A stretch of 64,000 bases of DNA, taken from NCBI RefSeq assembly GCF_020783315.1, contig NZ_CP086063.1:868001-932000 (forward strand). Reading direction: 5' to 3'. A program made the position numbers and the translations under genes. The DNA is from Ferruginibacter lapsinanis (GTDB lineage: Bacteria > Bacteroidota > Bacteroidia > Chitinophagales > Chitinophagaceae). The notes beneath the pieces were generated by a model, which saw only the letters and a program-made list of their open reading frames with translations, had not been told where the DNA came from and ran no database searches. Positions 8,582-15,969 of the stretch are shown piece after piece (positions within the stretch are counted from its first letter, which is position 1; every line of letters starts with the position of its first letter).

Positions 8582-9931
8582 TTATTTTAAATCCAGCCTT
8601 ACCCCTACGTGTAACCCGACTGTATTGTATTTTTGTTGGAGCGTAAGGCCAGCCTTGCTCATTGGTTGTAAATTGTATCTGAAGTATGGCTCTGCCAGTA
8701 CATGCAGTTGATCTGTTATTTTATAATAAACTCCGATCCCACCCGTTAAACCAACACCTACATTGTTTTTAAATTGATAGGGAGAAGTTGTTGATTTACC
8801 TGTGGTAATTGTCACTGGCTGATAAGTAGTATCTAATACCTCACCTTTTTGCCAGCTATATATATTTATCATAGCTCCTGCATTGATATTTACATGCAGT
8901 CTTCCATTTCCCAATTCATATCCTACTAATAAAGGAATATCCAATGTGCGGTATTTATTATAAGTAGTTTTTGTTCTTGTTCCTGTCACTGTGTAACTGG
9001 CGGTAGTATCGCCGGAAACAGGATCAACAATATAAGTTGTTTGTATAAGATTGCTTTGTACAAAACTGAATTTTTCATTTACCTGACTATAATTTACCCC
9101 GGCTTTTATACTCATGCCGTTGTTAAACACTCTGGTATATCTGATACCAGCACTATATGCGGAAGATACTTTTGTACTTGCTTTCCTTTTTTGCAGATAC
9201 TCAGATTTTGATGTGTCTTTAAAGTTTCTTAAAGTAAAGTCTGGGCCGGCGTACATTTCAATATATCTCTTATTTCCTGCAGCAGCTTCTTCTACAGTAG
9301 GGCATCCTGGTAATGCTACATTTGGAAATTTTCGATTTTGAAGCATTGCAGATGATTGTTCAGCAGCTGCAGTATTCATAGTGCCAAATAATAATCTGCT
9401 CATTAATGTTTCTCCATAAGTATGTGCATTACCATCATCCAGCAATTCAGTTTCTTCATCAGGTTTTTGTATACTCGTTAGCGGATAAATTGCAACTGAA
9501 TTTTGTTGTTGATTATTCTTTATTTCCCCTGTTTGATAAATATTATTATTTTGATTTTTTTCTATCCCTGATACCAATTGTTGATCTGGTGATAGCAAGC
9601 TTTTCGTTGCATCAGCTCCCGTAATATTTTTTTGTGAATTGACTGTAGTACTTTGCGCTATTGAAGCTATTGCATTTGTATTAGTTGCTCGTTCTGCTTT
9701 TTTAGAATAATCAGACCTATTCAAAAATAATATTGCGGAAGACACAATCACCAATCCACCCAATACTAACATTACATTTTTGGTAGTAAAAAAGCTTATC
9801 CAAAAACCTACAGGTTTTCTTTTTCTTCTTTCCGCAACAATATTTTCCCATATACGAGGAGATACTGTCGGAGAAAGATCTGCCAACTCTGATTTCACAA
9901 AAAAATCAAAATTCCTCTCTTCACTCATCAT
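8582..9931 (-). CDS. Anti-sigma-like N-terminus plus outer-membrane barrel protein
   Basis: The 449-residue protein starts with a soluble segment of about 45 residues (SEERNFDFFVKSELADLSP), then a basic stop-transfer stretch and one membrane span (NVMLVLGGLVIVSSAILFL). A Gln/Asn/Ser-rich linker follows, and residues 230-449 have alternating strands ending in VGLHVGVRLDLK, typical of Bacteroidota outer-membrane beta-barrels. ATG overlaps the sigma-factor stop by four bases (ATGA), so the pair is translationally coupled. Partner proteins of ECF sigma factors often carry such an N-terminus and span as an anti-sigma domain; that role here is inference. A single chain with both an inner span and a barrel is topologically odd. 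Confidence 0.65.
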   Translation of the reverse strand: MMSEERNFDFFVKSELADLSPTVSPRIWENIVAERRKRKPVGFWISFFTTKNVMLVLGGLVIVSSAILFLNRSDYSKKAERATNTNAIASIAQSTTVNSQKNITGADATKSLLSPDQQLVSGIEKNQNNNIYQTGEIKNNQQQNSVAIYPLTSIQKPDEETELLDDGNAHTYGETLMSRLLFGTMNTAAAEQSSAMLQNRKFPNVALPGCPTVEEAAAGNKRYIEMYAGPDFTLRNFKDTSKSEYLQKRKASTKVSSAYSAGIRYTRVFNNGMSIKAGVNYSQVNEKFSFVQSNLIQTTYIVDPVSGDTTASYTVTGTRTKTTYNKYRTLDIPLLVGYELGNGRLHVNINAGAMINIYSWQKGEVLDTTYQPVTITTGKSTTSPYQFKNNVGVGLTGGIGVYYKITDQLHVLAEPYFRYNLQPMSKAGLTLQQKYNTVGLHVGVRLDLK

Positions 9932-10470
9932 ACGGCAATTTTTTGAAGTTGTATAATCTGCTTTTGTAACATTATCCTTGCTTTTACTAATTGACTTCTA
10001 CTGGTACCCGGTTGTATGCCCAACATTTCTGCAATCTCGTCATGTTGATATCCTTCGATAACATACAGGTTAAAAACCATCCGGTATCCATCCGGTAAAT
10101 TATTTACCAGTTCCATCAATTCCTTTTGTGTTAAATGAGAATAAGCTGACGGCTCGAGAGCACTTTCATCTTTATCCTTTATTTCATATCCAGATATTTC
10201 TTTAGAATATCTGGTAAGCGTATATTTTTTCAGGGCTGTGTTTACTACAATCCTTCTAATCCATCCTTCAAACGATCCCTCGAACTTGAACTGGTGCATT
10301 TTATCAAAAACTTTGATAAAAGCATCCTGCAAAATATCTTCTGCGTCCTCTGCATTACGGGCATAGCGGTAACACACGCCCAACATTCGGCCGCTGAAAC
10401 GGTTGAATACCTCTTTTTGGCAAGCGGCATCTTCCTTAATACAGGCTTTTATCAATTGCTCTTCGGTCAA
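9928..10470 (-). CDS. ECF-type RNA polymerase sigma factor
   Basis: The protein of 180 residues has sigma region 2 (YRYARNAEDAEDILQDAFIKVF and the -10 recognition segment FEGWIRRIVVNTAL) and region 4 (LPDGYRMVFNLYVIEGYQHDEIAEMLG, a helix-turn-helix ending SRSQLVKARIML). The start is TTG at 10470, supported by the purine-rich AGAAAGGA just upstream; no ATG lies in frame nearby. It heads an operon with the anti-sigma-like barrel protein and probably the lipoprotein, and likely controls surface genes through that partner. The signal is unknown. Confidence 0.9.
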   Translation of the reverse strand: MTEEQLIKACIKEDAACQKEVFNRFSGRMLGVCYRYARNAEDAEDILQDAFIKVFDKMHQFKFEGSFEGWIRRIVVNTALKKYTLTRYSKEISGYEIKDKDESALEPSAYSHLTQKELMELVNNLPDGYRMVFNLYVIEGYQHDEIAEMLGIQPGTSRSQLVKARIMLQKQIIQLQKIAV

Positions 10471-10680
10471 TTTCCTTTCTGTTTATCCGAGCCGTTTATA
10501 TTATGATACTTTACAGATATAATACGCTGCCCGGCTCAGTTTATTACTATTAAGGTACAAAAATCAGGCAATATTTTGCGATTTTAACATAAAAACCTGA
10601 TTTGAATACTATCTTTATAGCCTGTTGATTTTTACAAAAACATTTATAGTCAACCACTTACATCAAGTTGCAAACCTCAG

Positions 10681-11175
10681 ATGGAAACCGCTTATAACAA
10701 AGAAGAGTTAATAAAAGCATTAAGTCGTGCTACCGCACTGAATGAAAGCCTTAAGGAACAACTGCAGGATTGTGAAAATACATTATCCAAACGAAACAGA
10801 CAGATCGATTCCCTTGAAAAAAAAATAGATGAATTAACCCTGTCTAACAGCCAATTGAATAATTATCTGATAGAAGTTAAACAACTGGAAAGTAATATAG
10901 ATACTTTAAAATACAATATTGACCAGGCTAAATATATAAATTCTGATCTGGAAAAACAGGTAGACATCGCCGTTAGTTCCGGACATAGCCTGTCTGATCT
11001 GGAACAAAAATATACTCACTTGCAAACACAACTTACCGATCTGCAAAATCAAATACAAAATCTCAACGACCGTAATCTTATATTACAGCAGAAAAACAGT
11101 CGCATTGCTGAGCTGGAAAGTCTTTTAGCGGAAAGAGAAGGGCGAACAGATTTTAACGAAGATGAGTCTATCTGA
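10681..11175 (+). CDS. Small coiled-coil protein, unknown function
   Basis: The 164-residue protein is almost entirely heptad-patterned coiled coil, with leucines and isoleucines spaced through residues 15-150 (LKEQLQDCENTLSKRN, LTDLQNQIQNLNDRN). There is no signal peptide, membrane span or catalytic motif. ATG at 10681 follows an AT-rich gap of about 210 bases shared with the divergent sigma gene. It may be a cytoplasmic scaffold. The next gene, a Yip1-family membrane protein, follows after 81 bases on the same strand. Confidence 0.6.
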   Translation: METAYNKEELIKALSRATALNESLKEQLQDCENTLSKRNRQIDSLEKKIDELTLSNSQLNNYLIEVKQLESNIDTLKYNIDQAKYINSDLEKQVDIAVSSGHSLSDLEQKYTHLQTQLTDLQNQIQNLNDRNLILQQKNSRIAELESLLAEREGRTDFNEDESI

Positions 11176-11256
11176 GCAAAGGGGGCAAAAATAACGAGAT
11201 AAAACCTTGCGAACCTCATTTCCTTTTTCTATTTTACTATTCTAAAATTTACTACC

Positions 11257-11850
11257 ATGAATTTAATAGAAAGAGTAAAAAATATTATCATCACCCCAAA
11301 AACAGAATGGGAGAAAATAGCAACTGAAGAACAATCTCTCTCATCCGTGATCAGCACGTACGTTGTCCCGCTTGCTGTAGCAGGAGCTATCGCTACTTTT
11401 ATCGGTTGGGCATTCATCGGTATCGATTATGGATTTTTTAGAATGAAAGGTATCGGCTGGGGTGTAAAAATGGCTGTCATCCAACTTATCTCATCTATAG
11501 TTGGCGTTATTGTTACTGCATTTATCGTGGATGCGCTAGCCCCTTCGTTCGGATCTGAAAAGAATATCAATAGATCGGCCCAATTGGTAGCATATGGTTA
11601 CACTCCCTCCTTTATCGGTGCATTATTAGGCGTGTTACCCTCCATTGGTTGGCTGGGAGGACTGTTTGGGCTTTATGGCATTTACCTTATATACCTGGGA
11701 CTCGGTCCAATGAAAAAAACGCCAGAGGACAAAAAAGTAATTTATATGGTAGTTACTATTGTCATCCTTATTGTCGTTTATCTCATCTTAGGATTGATAT
11801 TAGGCAGCCTACTGGGCACAAGGTTACCTGCCGCCAGTTTATCACTTTAA
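11257..11850 (+). CDS. Yip1-family membrane protein
   Basis: The 197-residue protein starts with the amphipathic NLIERVKNIIITPKTEWEKI, a hallmark of bacterial Yip1-domain proteins. About five membrane spans follow (around residues 32-55, 70-95, 110-140 and 160-185) with glycine-rich loops. It is an integral inner-membrane protein, and the biochemical role of the family is not established in bacteria. A strong terminator follows its stop. Confidence 0.75.
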   Translation: MNLIERVKNIIITPKTEWEKIATEEQSLSSVISTYVVPLAVAGAIATFIGWAFIGIDYGFFRMKGIGWGVKMAVIQLISSIVGVIVTAFIVDALAPSFGSEKNINRSAQLVAYGYTPSFIGALLGVLPSIGWLGGLFGLYGIYLIYLGLGPMKKTPEDKKVIYMVVTIVILIVVYLILGLILGSLLGTRLPAASLSL

Positions 11851-11871
11851 CATATCAGTATAAAAAATTAT

Positions 11872-11912
11872 AAAAAAGCGTCTTCCCTTAAGGGAGATGC
11901 TTTTTTATTTGG
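11872..11912 (+). terminator. Intrinsic terminator after Yip1-family gene
   Basis: AAAGCGTCTTCCC and GGGAGATGCTTT pair around TTAA (one G-U pair), and the stem is followed by TTTTTTATTT. Confidence 0.85.
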
Positions 11913-11943
11913 TAATTTAGCGTAACCTTAAACCAATACTCTA

Positions 11944-12585
11944 ATGAGCAATATAGCCGACATCCGAAAAGAATACAAGTTACGCAGTCTCGATGAAGCA
12001 GATGTTTCACAAAATCCTATTTCACAATTTGCAACCTGGTGGGATGACGCCGTACACAGTAAGATCGATGAAGTAAATGCAATGACTTTAGCAACAGTAA
12101 AAAGCGATGGTACTCCTAACGGACGAATTGTGTTGCTTAAAGGTTTTGATGAAAATGGATTTACATTTTACACTAATTATAACAGTGATAAGGGAAAAGA
12201 GTTACTTCACAATAAGAAAGTATGCTTGATCTTTTTCTGGAAAGAATTGGAAAGACAAGTGAAAATTATAGGATCTGTTGAAAAAAATAGTGATGCAGAA
12301 AATGATGAGTATTTTAATTCAAGGCCTGAAGGAAGTAAGATAGGAGCCTGGTCATCTCCTCAAAGCACACCCATTCATGACAGATCAGTGATTGAAGATA
12401 ACGTATTGAAATTCCAAGCGCAATTTAAAGATAAAGCGATTCCCCGACCTCCTCATTGGGGTGGATATAAAGTGATCCCTGAGTTAGTAGAATTTTGGCA
12501 AGGCCGCCCGAGCAGGCTACACGACAGGATCTTGTACACATTACAGAATGAAGAAAGCTGGAAAATAGAAAGGTTGGCTCCGTAA
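11944..12585 (+). CDS. pdxH: Pyridoxamine 5'-phosphate oxidase
   Basis: At 213 residues the protein matches PdxH size. It has the FMN-binding N-terminal region (MTLATVKSDGTPNGRIVLLKGFDENGFTFYTNY), SRPEGSKIGAWSSPQS and the C-terminal signature EFWQGRPSRLHDR. It oxidises pyridoxamine- or pyridoxine-5'-phosphate to PLP using FMN and oxygen, the last step of vitamin B6 salvage and synthesis, in the cytoplasm. It appears to be a single-gene unit, with its own promoter region after the upstream terminator and a repeat-rich hairpin downstream. Confidence 0.95.
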   Translation: MSNIADIRKEYKLRSLDEADVSQNPISQFATWWDDAVHSKIDEVNAMTLATVKSDGTPNGRIVLLKGFDENGFTFYTNYNSDKGKELLHNKKVCLIFFWKELERQVKIIGSVEKNSDAENDEYFNSRPEGSKIGAWSSPQSTPIHDRSVIEDNVLKFQAQFKDKAIPRPPHWGGYKVIPELVEFWQGRPSRLHDRILYTLQNEESWKIERLAP

Positions 12586-12590
12586 TAAAA

Positions 12591-12673
12591 TACGAATTAC
12601 GAATGTTGAATTACGAATATAACCTCAGTGAAAATACATTCGTAACCCTTATCTCGTAATTCGTAAATTATAA
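12591..12673. repeat. 7-nt-period repeat, inverted pair
   Basis: The left arm reads TACGAAT-TACGAAT-GTTGAAT-TACGAAT and the right arm reads ATTCGTA...GTAATTCGTA. The arms are complementary, so the transcript can fold into a long AT-rich hairpin between pdxH and the THX gene. See the repeat-family finding. Confidence 0.8.
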
Positions 12674-12784
12674 TTAATCTTTTTTCTTAGCAGCTGCTTT
12701 TTTTACAACTTTAGCTGGCCTGCTTTTACCAAAAGAACCTTTTGTAATTTTTCCTTTTTTAGTTTTGATATCTCCACGTCCCAT
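12674..12784 (-). CDS. 30S ribosomal protein THX
   Basis: This very short gene encodes 36 residues beginning MGRGDIKTKKGKITKGSFG and ending in a Lys/Ala-rich tail. MGxGDxKTKxGKI...G..G..RP is the signature of the THX family, a basic peptide that sits in the head of the 30S subunit in Thermus and Bacteroidota. ATG is at 12784 and TAA at 12674-12676. It lies between pdxH (convergent) and the HU gene (same strand, upstream). Confidence 0.85.
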   Translation of the reverse strand: MGRGDIKTKKGKITKGSFGKSRPAKVVKKAAAKKKD

Positions 12785-12820
12785 GATTATATAATTTAAG
12801 TAGTTGACAAATTAAGATGA

Positions 12821-12858
12821 AAAAAGCAAGACATAATAAATTATATCTTGCTTTTTAA
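12821..12858 (-). terminator. Terminator of the HU gene
   Basis: AAAAAGCAAGA...ATA and TAT-ATCTTGCTTTTT form an AT-rich stem just after the HU stop, with T-tracts on the minus strand. The A/T symmetry makes it usable in both directions. Confidence 0.7.
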
Positions 12859-12874
12859 TTAGTTTGCGTAAGCA

Positions 12875-13144
12875 TTACAATTTAGCTGATAATTCTTTAC
12901 CTGCTTTAAACTTAGCAACTTTTTTAGCTTTGATTTTGATAACAGCTCCTGTTTGAGGATTGCGACCATTACGTGCAGCTCTTTTAGATACTGAGAAAGT
13001 ACCAAAACCTACTAAAGTAACTTTACCGCCACCTTTTAAAGTTTTAGTTACAGCTTCTACAAAAGAATCTAAAGTAGCGTTTGCCTGAGTTTTTGTAATA
13101 CCTGCATCATCAGCAAGTTTTGCAATTAATTCTGCTTTGTTCAT
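12875..13144 (-). CDS. HU-family DNA-binding protein
   Basis: The 89-residue protein starts MNKAELIAKLADDAGITKTQA and has the signature VTLVGFGTFSVSKRAARNGRNPQTG, which covers the DNA-gripping beta arm, and then a Lys-rich C-terminus. It is a dimeric nucleoid protein that bends DNA with little sequence specificity. The length is normal for HU. It is transcribed from a consensus promoter at 13176-13183 and closed by its own terminator. Confidence 0.95.
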   Translation of the reverse strand: MNKAELIAKLADDAGITKTQANATLDSFVEAVTKTLKGGGKVTLVGFGTFSVSKRAARNGRNPQTGAVIKIKAKKVAKFKAGKELSAKL

Positions 13145-13175
13145 GATATTTTTTTTAAAATTTTTTTAACTGCAA

Positions 13176-13204
13176 CAAATATAGAAGGTTTTTAATTGCA
13201 ACAA
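13176..13204 (-). promoter_or_regulatory. Consensus Bacteroidota promoter of HU
   Basis: The minus strand has TATATTTG at 13183-13176, a perfect TAnnTTTG, with TTGTTG (13204-13199) upstream as the -33 element. The predicted start is near 13172, giving a leader of about 28 bases. Confidence 0.75.
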
Positions 13205-13268
13205 AATTTTTTTATCAAAATAAATTCACAAAAAATCGCTGCAAACCGCAAGGAACAAGGGATTTGTA

Positions 13269-13302
13269 GAATGAAAAATGAAAAATGAAAAATGAAAAAA
13301 TT
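13269..13302. repeat. 7-nt-period tandem repeat (AAAAATG)
   Basis: About four copies of the heptamer AAAAATG lie upstream of the HU promoter, between convergent and divergent transcripts. It is a member of the window-wide heptamer repeat family. Confidence 0.8.
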
Positions 13303-13435
13303 AGAAGAACCGGCCCAAACCCTTTACTGCACTGCATTTCAGCGAAATATTAATGAAATCCTTTACCCATGCGGATTTGGAGTAATATACAAACCTTTTT
13401 TAGTAATCAAAATGAAATTTATTTGTTTTGCACAT

Positions 13436-13741
13436 TTAGTTAACAACCTGCATAACCGACCTGAATGCGATGAATTGATTGCCCCATTTTTGGTAAGATT
13501 TTTCTCTTAGTCGGGTAGAATGATTTTCGATATAATTATTATACAAAGCTTTACTTTCCGCATGATACTGGACTGCATAAGTTGGACCCTCGCTTTCATC
13601 AACTTCCAGCAACCGCAAAATTGTAGCATGTGTAAAACAGCCTGTTTGAATCACTTCCGGAATGTGCTCTTCCTTTAGCCAGACTAGCCATTCATTTTTT
13701 ATTGATTCGTGCACTTTTATAGTAACATTGTATACTATCAT
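13436..13741 (-). CDS. DUF4286 family protein
   Basis: This 101-residue protein starts MIVYNVTIKVHESIKNEW and continues with WLKEEHIPEVIQTGCF and TYAVQYHAES, the pattern of DUF4286, a small dimeric alpha/beta ferredoxin-like fold of unknown role in Bacteroidota. ATG at 13741 overlaps the exonuclease TGA by four bases (ATGA), so it is translated together with the exonuclease. A longer frame with nine more residues lacks family similarity. Confidence 0.75.
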   Translation of the reverse strand: MIVYNVTIKVHESIKNEWLVWLKEEHIPEVIQTGCFTHATILRLLEVDESEGPTYAVQYHAESKALYNNYIENHSTRLREKSYQKWGNQFIAFRSVMQVVN

Positions 13742-14505
13742 GGTTTTATTTCTACATATACCGGACAATGATCGCTGTGCTTTACATCAGGGAAAATATC
13801 TGCATCTTTTAGCTGTTTTTTTAATGGTTCCGTCACTGTGATATAATCTATTCTCCAGCCTTTATTATTTAGTCTTACTGTTGGAAAACGCTGACTCCAC
13901 CAGCTATAGCGATGAGGTTCTGTGTGAAATTCTCTGAAAGTATCGATCCAGCCACTTGCTAAAAATTTCGTCATCCATGCCCTTTCTTCAGGTAAAAAAC
14001 CGGAGGAATTTTTATTGCCTTTAGGATCATGTATGTCTATTTCATTATGTGCAATATTATAATCGCCTACCAGAATTATCTTAGGATATTTCTTTTTTAA
14101 TTTATTCAGGTATGCATGAAATTCATCCAACCATACATATTTGAACGATTGTCTTTCATCCCCACTGGTACCGGAAGGAAAGTATGCGTTGATCAATCTT
14201 ATATCACCAAAATCCAATTGTATCACACGTCCTTCATCGTCGCTTTCTGCATGCCCGTTACCAAATTCTACATTATCAGGTTTTATCTTAGAGAAAACAG
14301 CTACGCCACTATACCCCTTTTTTTTTGCACTATACCAATGATGATGAAATCCCAATGCTTCGAATTGCTTTACATCCACATCATCTTTTGTAGCTTTTGT
14401 TTCCTGCAAACAAATAATATCAGCAGGATTCGTTTTCAACCAATCAATAAACCCTTTTTTAATAGCGGCACGAATGCCATTAACATTATAGGAAATGATA
14501 CGCAT
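13738..14505 (-). CDS. xth: Exodeoxyribonuclease III
   Basis: The 255-residue enzyme starts MRIISYNVNGIRAAIKKGF and has the AP-endonuclease/exonuclease III motifs: ICLQETKA (metal Glu), LINAYFPSG, LVGDYNIAHNEID (catalytic Asp/Asn), GWRIDYITVT and KHSDHCPV (catalytic Asp-His). It repairs abasic sites and 3' blocks in DNA. ATG at 14505 is chosen because a longer frame would start upstream of the promoter element at 14531-14538. It is followed by the overlapping DUF4286 gene. Confidence 0.95.
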   Translation of the reverse strand: MRIISYNVNGIRAAIKKGFIDWLKTNPADIICLQETKATKDDVDVKQFEALGFHHHWYSAKKKGYSGVAVFSKIKPDNVEFGNGHAESDDEGRVIQLDFGDIRLINAYFPSGTSGDERQSFKYVWLDEFHAYLNKLKKKYPKIILVGDYNIAHNEIDIHDPKGNKNSSGFLPEERAWMTKFLASGWIDTFREFHTEPHRYSWWSQRFPTVRLNNKGWRIDYITVTEPLKKQLKDADIFPDVKHSDHCPVYVEIKP

Positions 14506-14530
14506 AACTATTTTCTTTTTTCTTGTAAAA

Positions 14531-14538
14531 CAAACATA
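14531..14538 (-). promoter_or_regulatory. -7 promoter element of exonuclease III
   Basis: TATGTTTG on the minus strand matches TAnnTTTG and lies 25 bases before ATG 14505, which rules out the longer reading-frame start at 14553. The -33 element is not clear. Confidence 0.55.
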
Positions 14539-14609
14539 CAAAATGCGAAACAATAACTATAGAAAATAATAAAGAGGTAACCCTCTATGAAGAAAATATT
14601 TCTGTGCAG

Positions 14610-15431
14610 TTATTTTTTTACTTTGCCGCCAACAGGAAATGTAACGCCTAAACTGGCTACCATTTCATAAGTGCCAAAAGCGTGCTTAGCAGTACCTTCA
14701 TATACCTTTAGATCTGAATAGCGAGCATAATCCAACTTGTTAGAGTATTCTAAAAATATATAATCGAAGAAAGTGGCTCTTACGGCAGCTTCCACTCCTA
14801 TATTCCAGCCGCCTAACTGAAATCCTGCTTTATTAGCGTCGCCAAAAAGAGTATTCTCCACATGAGGTATTACCGGCCCAATACCAGCTTTTCCTAAGGC
14901 ATCTACTTTTATGGTTTGCTTTTTATTTTGTACCCAATGCCAACGTTTTACAATATTAAAAAGTAAAAAATTTGCTCCATTATTCAAATAATAATTGAAT
15001 CCATTAGGCTTATTGAAATTCACAATAGTATCAACCACTCTATTGCCTAATGTACCTTTTACTCTTGCTTGCTGATCTGCAAAAATGAATTTAGTATGAT
15101 CAAAATTTATTTCGACCGCCAGCCCTTTTTTCTTGTTGATAAAAAGACCTAGTCTGTAATTATATTGCGGTATACTAATAGCTTTTGTGAAAAGAGCTTC
15201 GTCCCACCCCGGATGGTCGTGTCCTTTTATATTTACAAAACTATAATGATTCCCCAATGATGGTTGATTGACTTTTACTGTGCTCTTTGTATACCACTCC
15301 TTGTTATATCCCCAGGAAAAATAGAATTCTTTTTTACGCTCCTTTTTTTTGCTCTGGGCCTGAATAGAAAAAGTAAAAAATAAAAAAGTGAAAAATAAAA
15401 AAGATCTAAATAGGACCGCTTGTATGTTCAT
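14610..15431 (-). CDS. Predicted outer-membrane barrel protein, unknown function
   Basis: The 273-residue protein has an N-terminal hydrophobic signal (FLFFTFLFFTFSIQAQ) with likely cleavage after IQA-Q. Alternating aromatic-rich strands follow (FYFSWGYNKEWY, YNYRLGLFINKK, FNYYLNNGANFLLF, FGTYEMVASLGVTF) and suit an eight- to ten-stranded barrel. I recognise no specific family. It lies 18 bases downstream of the FKBP gene on the same strand, so the two may be co-transcribed. Confidence 0.6.
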   Translation of the reverse strand: MNIQAVLFRSFLFFTFLFFTFSIQAQSKKKERKKEFYFSWGYNKEWYTKSTVKVNQPSLGNHYSFVNIKGHDHPGWDEALFTKAISIPQYNYRLGLFINKKKGLAVEINFDHTKFIFADQQARVKGTLGNRVVDTIVNFNKPNGFNYYLNNGANFLLFNIVKRWHWVQNKKQTIKVDALGKAGIGPVIPHVENTLFGDANKAGFQLGGWNIGVEAAVRATFFDYIFLEYSNKLDYARYSDLKVYEGTAKHAFGTYEMVASLGVTFPVGGKVKK

Positions 15432-15449
15432 TGAAAAATTATTATTTGT

Positions 15450-15884
15450 CTAACGGAAAGAAATTAATTCTACATCAAAAATAAGTGTGCTGTTTGGACC
15501 AATCACTGAACTGACTTGTCTTTCCCCGTAACCTAAATGCGGAGGAATAAAGAAACGCCATTTGCTGCCTACAGGCATTAGCTGCAAGCCTTCTACCCAT
15601 CCTTTTATTACAGCATTCAAAGGGAAACTTGCTGGGGTGCCTCTTTGCACAGAACTGTCAAAGATACTTCCGTCGATCACTGTACCATGATAATGGCAAG
15701 TAACAGTATTTCTGAGAGTCGGTTTTTCACCTTCGCCCATTTTTAAAACCAAATATTGTAAGCCGCTAGGCAAAACAACAACATTTTCTTTCGTTGCATT
15801 CTCTGTTAAAAATTTTTCTCCCGCTAATAAATTAGCTGTTGCTTTTTCGTCTCTCATTGCTTTTAGTTTATCTGCTACTGACAT
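15450..15884 (-). CDS. FKBP-type peptidyl-prolyl cis-trans isomerase
   Basis: The 144-residue protein has a short helical N-terminal segment and a complete FKBP domain: GLQYLVLKMGEGEKP, VTCHYHGTVIDGSIFDSS, GWVEGLQLMPVGSKWRFFIPPHLGYGE and STLIFDVELIS. It accelerates proline isomerisation in folding proteins. No signal peptide is visible, so it is probably cytoplasmic, like FklB. A repeat hairpin separates it from metH upstream. Confidence 0.9.
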   Translation of the reverse strand: MSVADKLKAMRDEKATANLLAGEKFLTENATKENVVVLPSGLQYLVLKMGEGEKPTLRNTVTCHYHGTVIDGSIFDSSVQRGTPASFPLNAVIKGWVEGLQLMPVGSKWRFFIPPHLGYGERQVSSVIGPNSTLIFDVELISFR

Positions 15885-15891
15885 TTTTTTT

Positions 15892-15963
15892 GAGTTATAA
15901 GTTGTAAGTAATAAGTTTTAAGTTTGTGCCTTTTATTTACTTAGTACTTAAAACTTATTACAC
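15892..15963. repeat. 7-nt-period repeat, inverted pair
   Basis: Units ATAAGTT-GTAAGTA-ATAAGTT-TTAAGTT face ACTTAGTACTTAAAACTTATT; the arms are complementary. It lies between metH and the FKBP gene. Confidence 0.8.
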
Positions 15964-15969
15964 TAATTA

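Noticed and set aside
13292-13510. 72-residue + strand frame beside the AAAAATG repeat
   Set aside because: It overlaps the 3' end of DUF4286, has no promoter or family pattern and starts inside the repeat.
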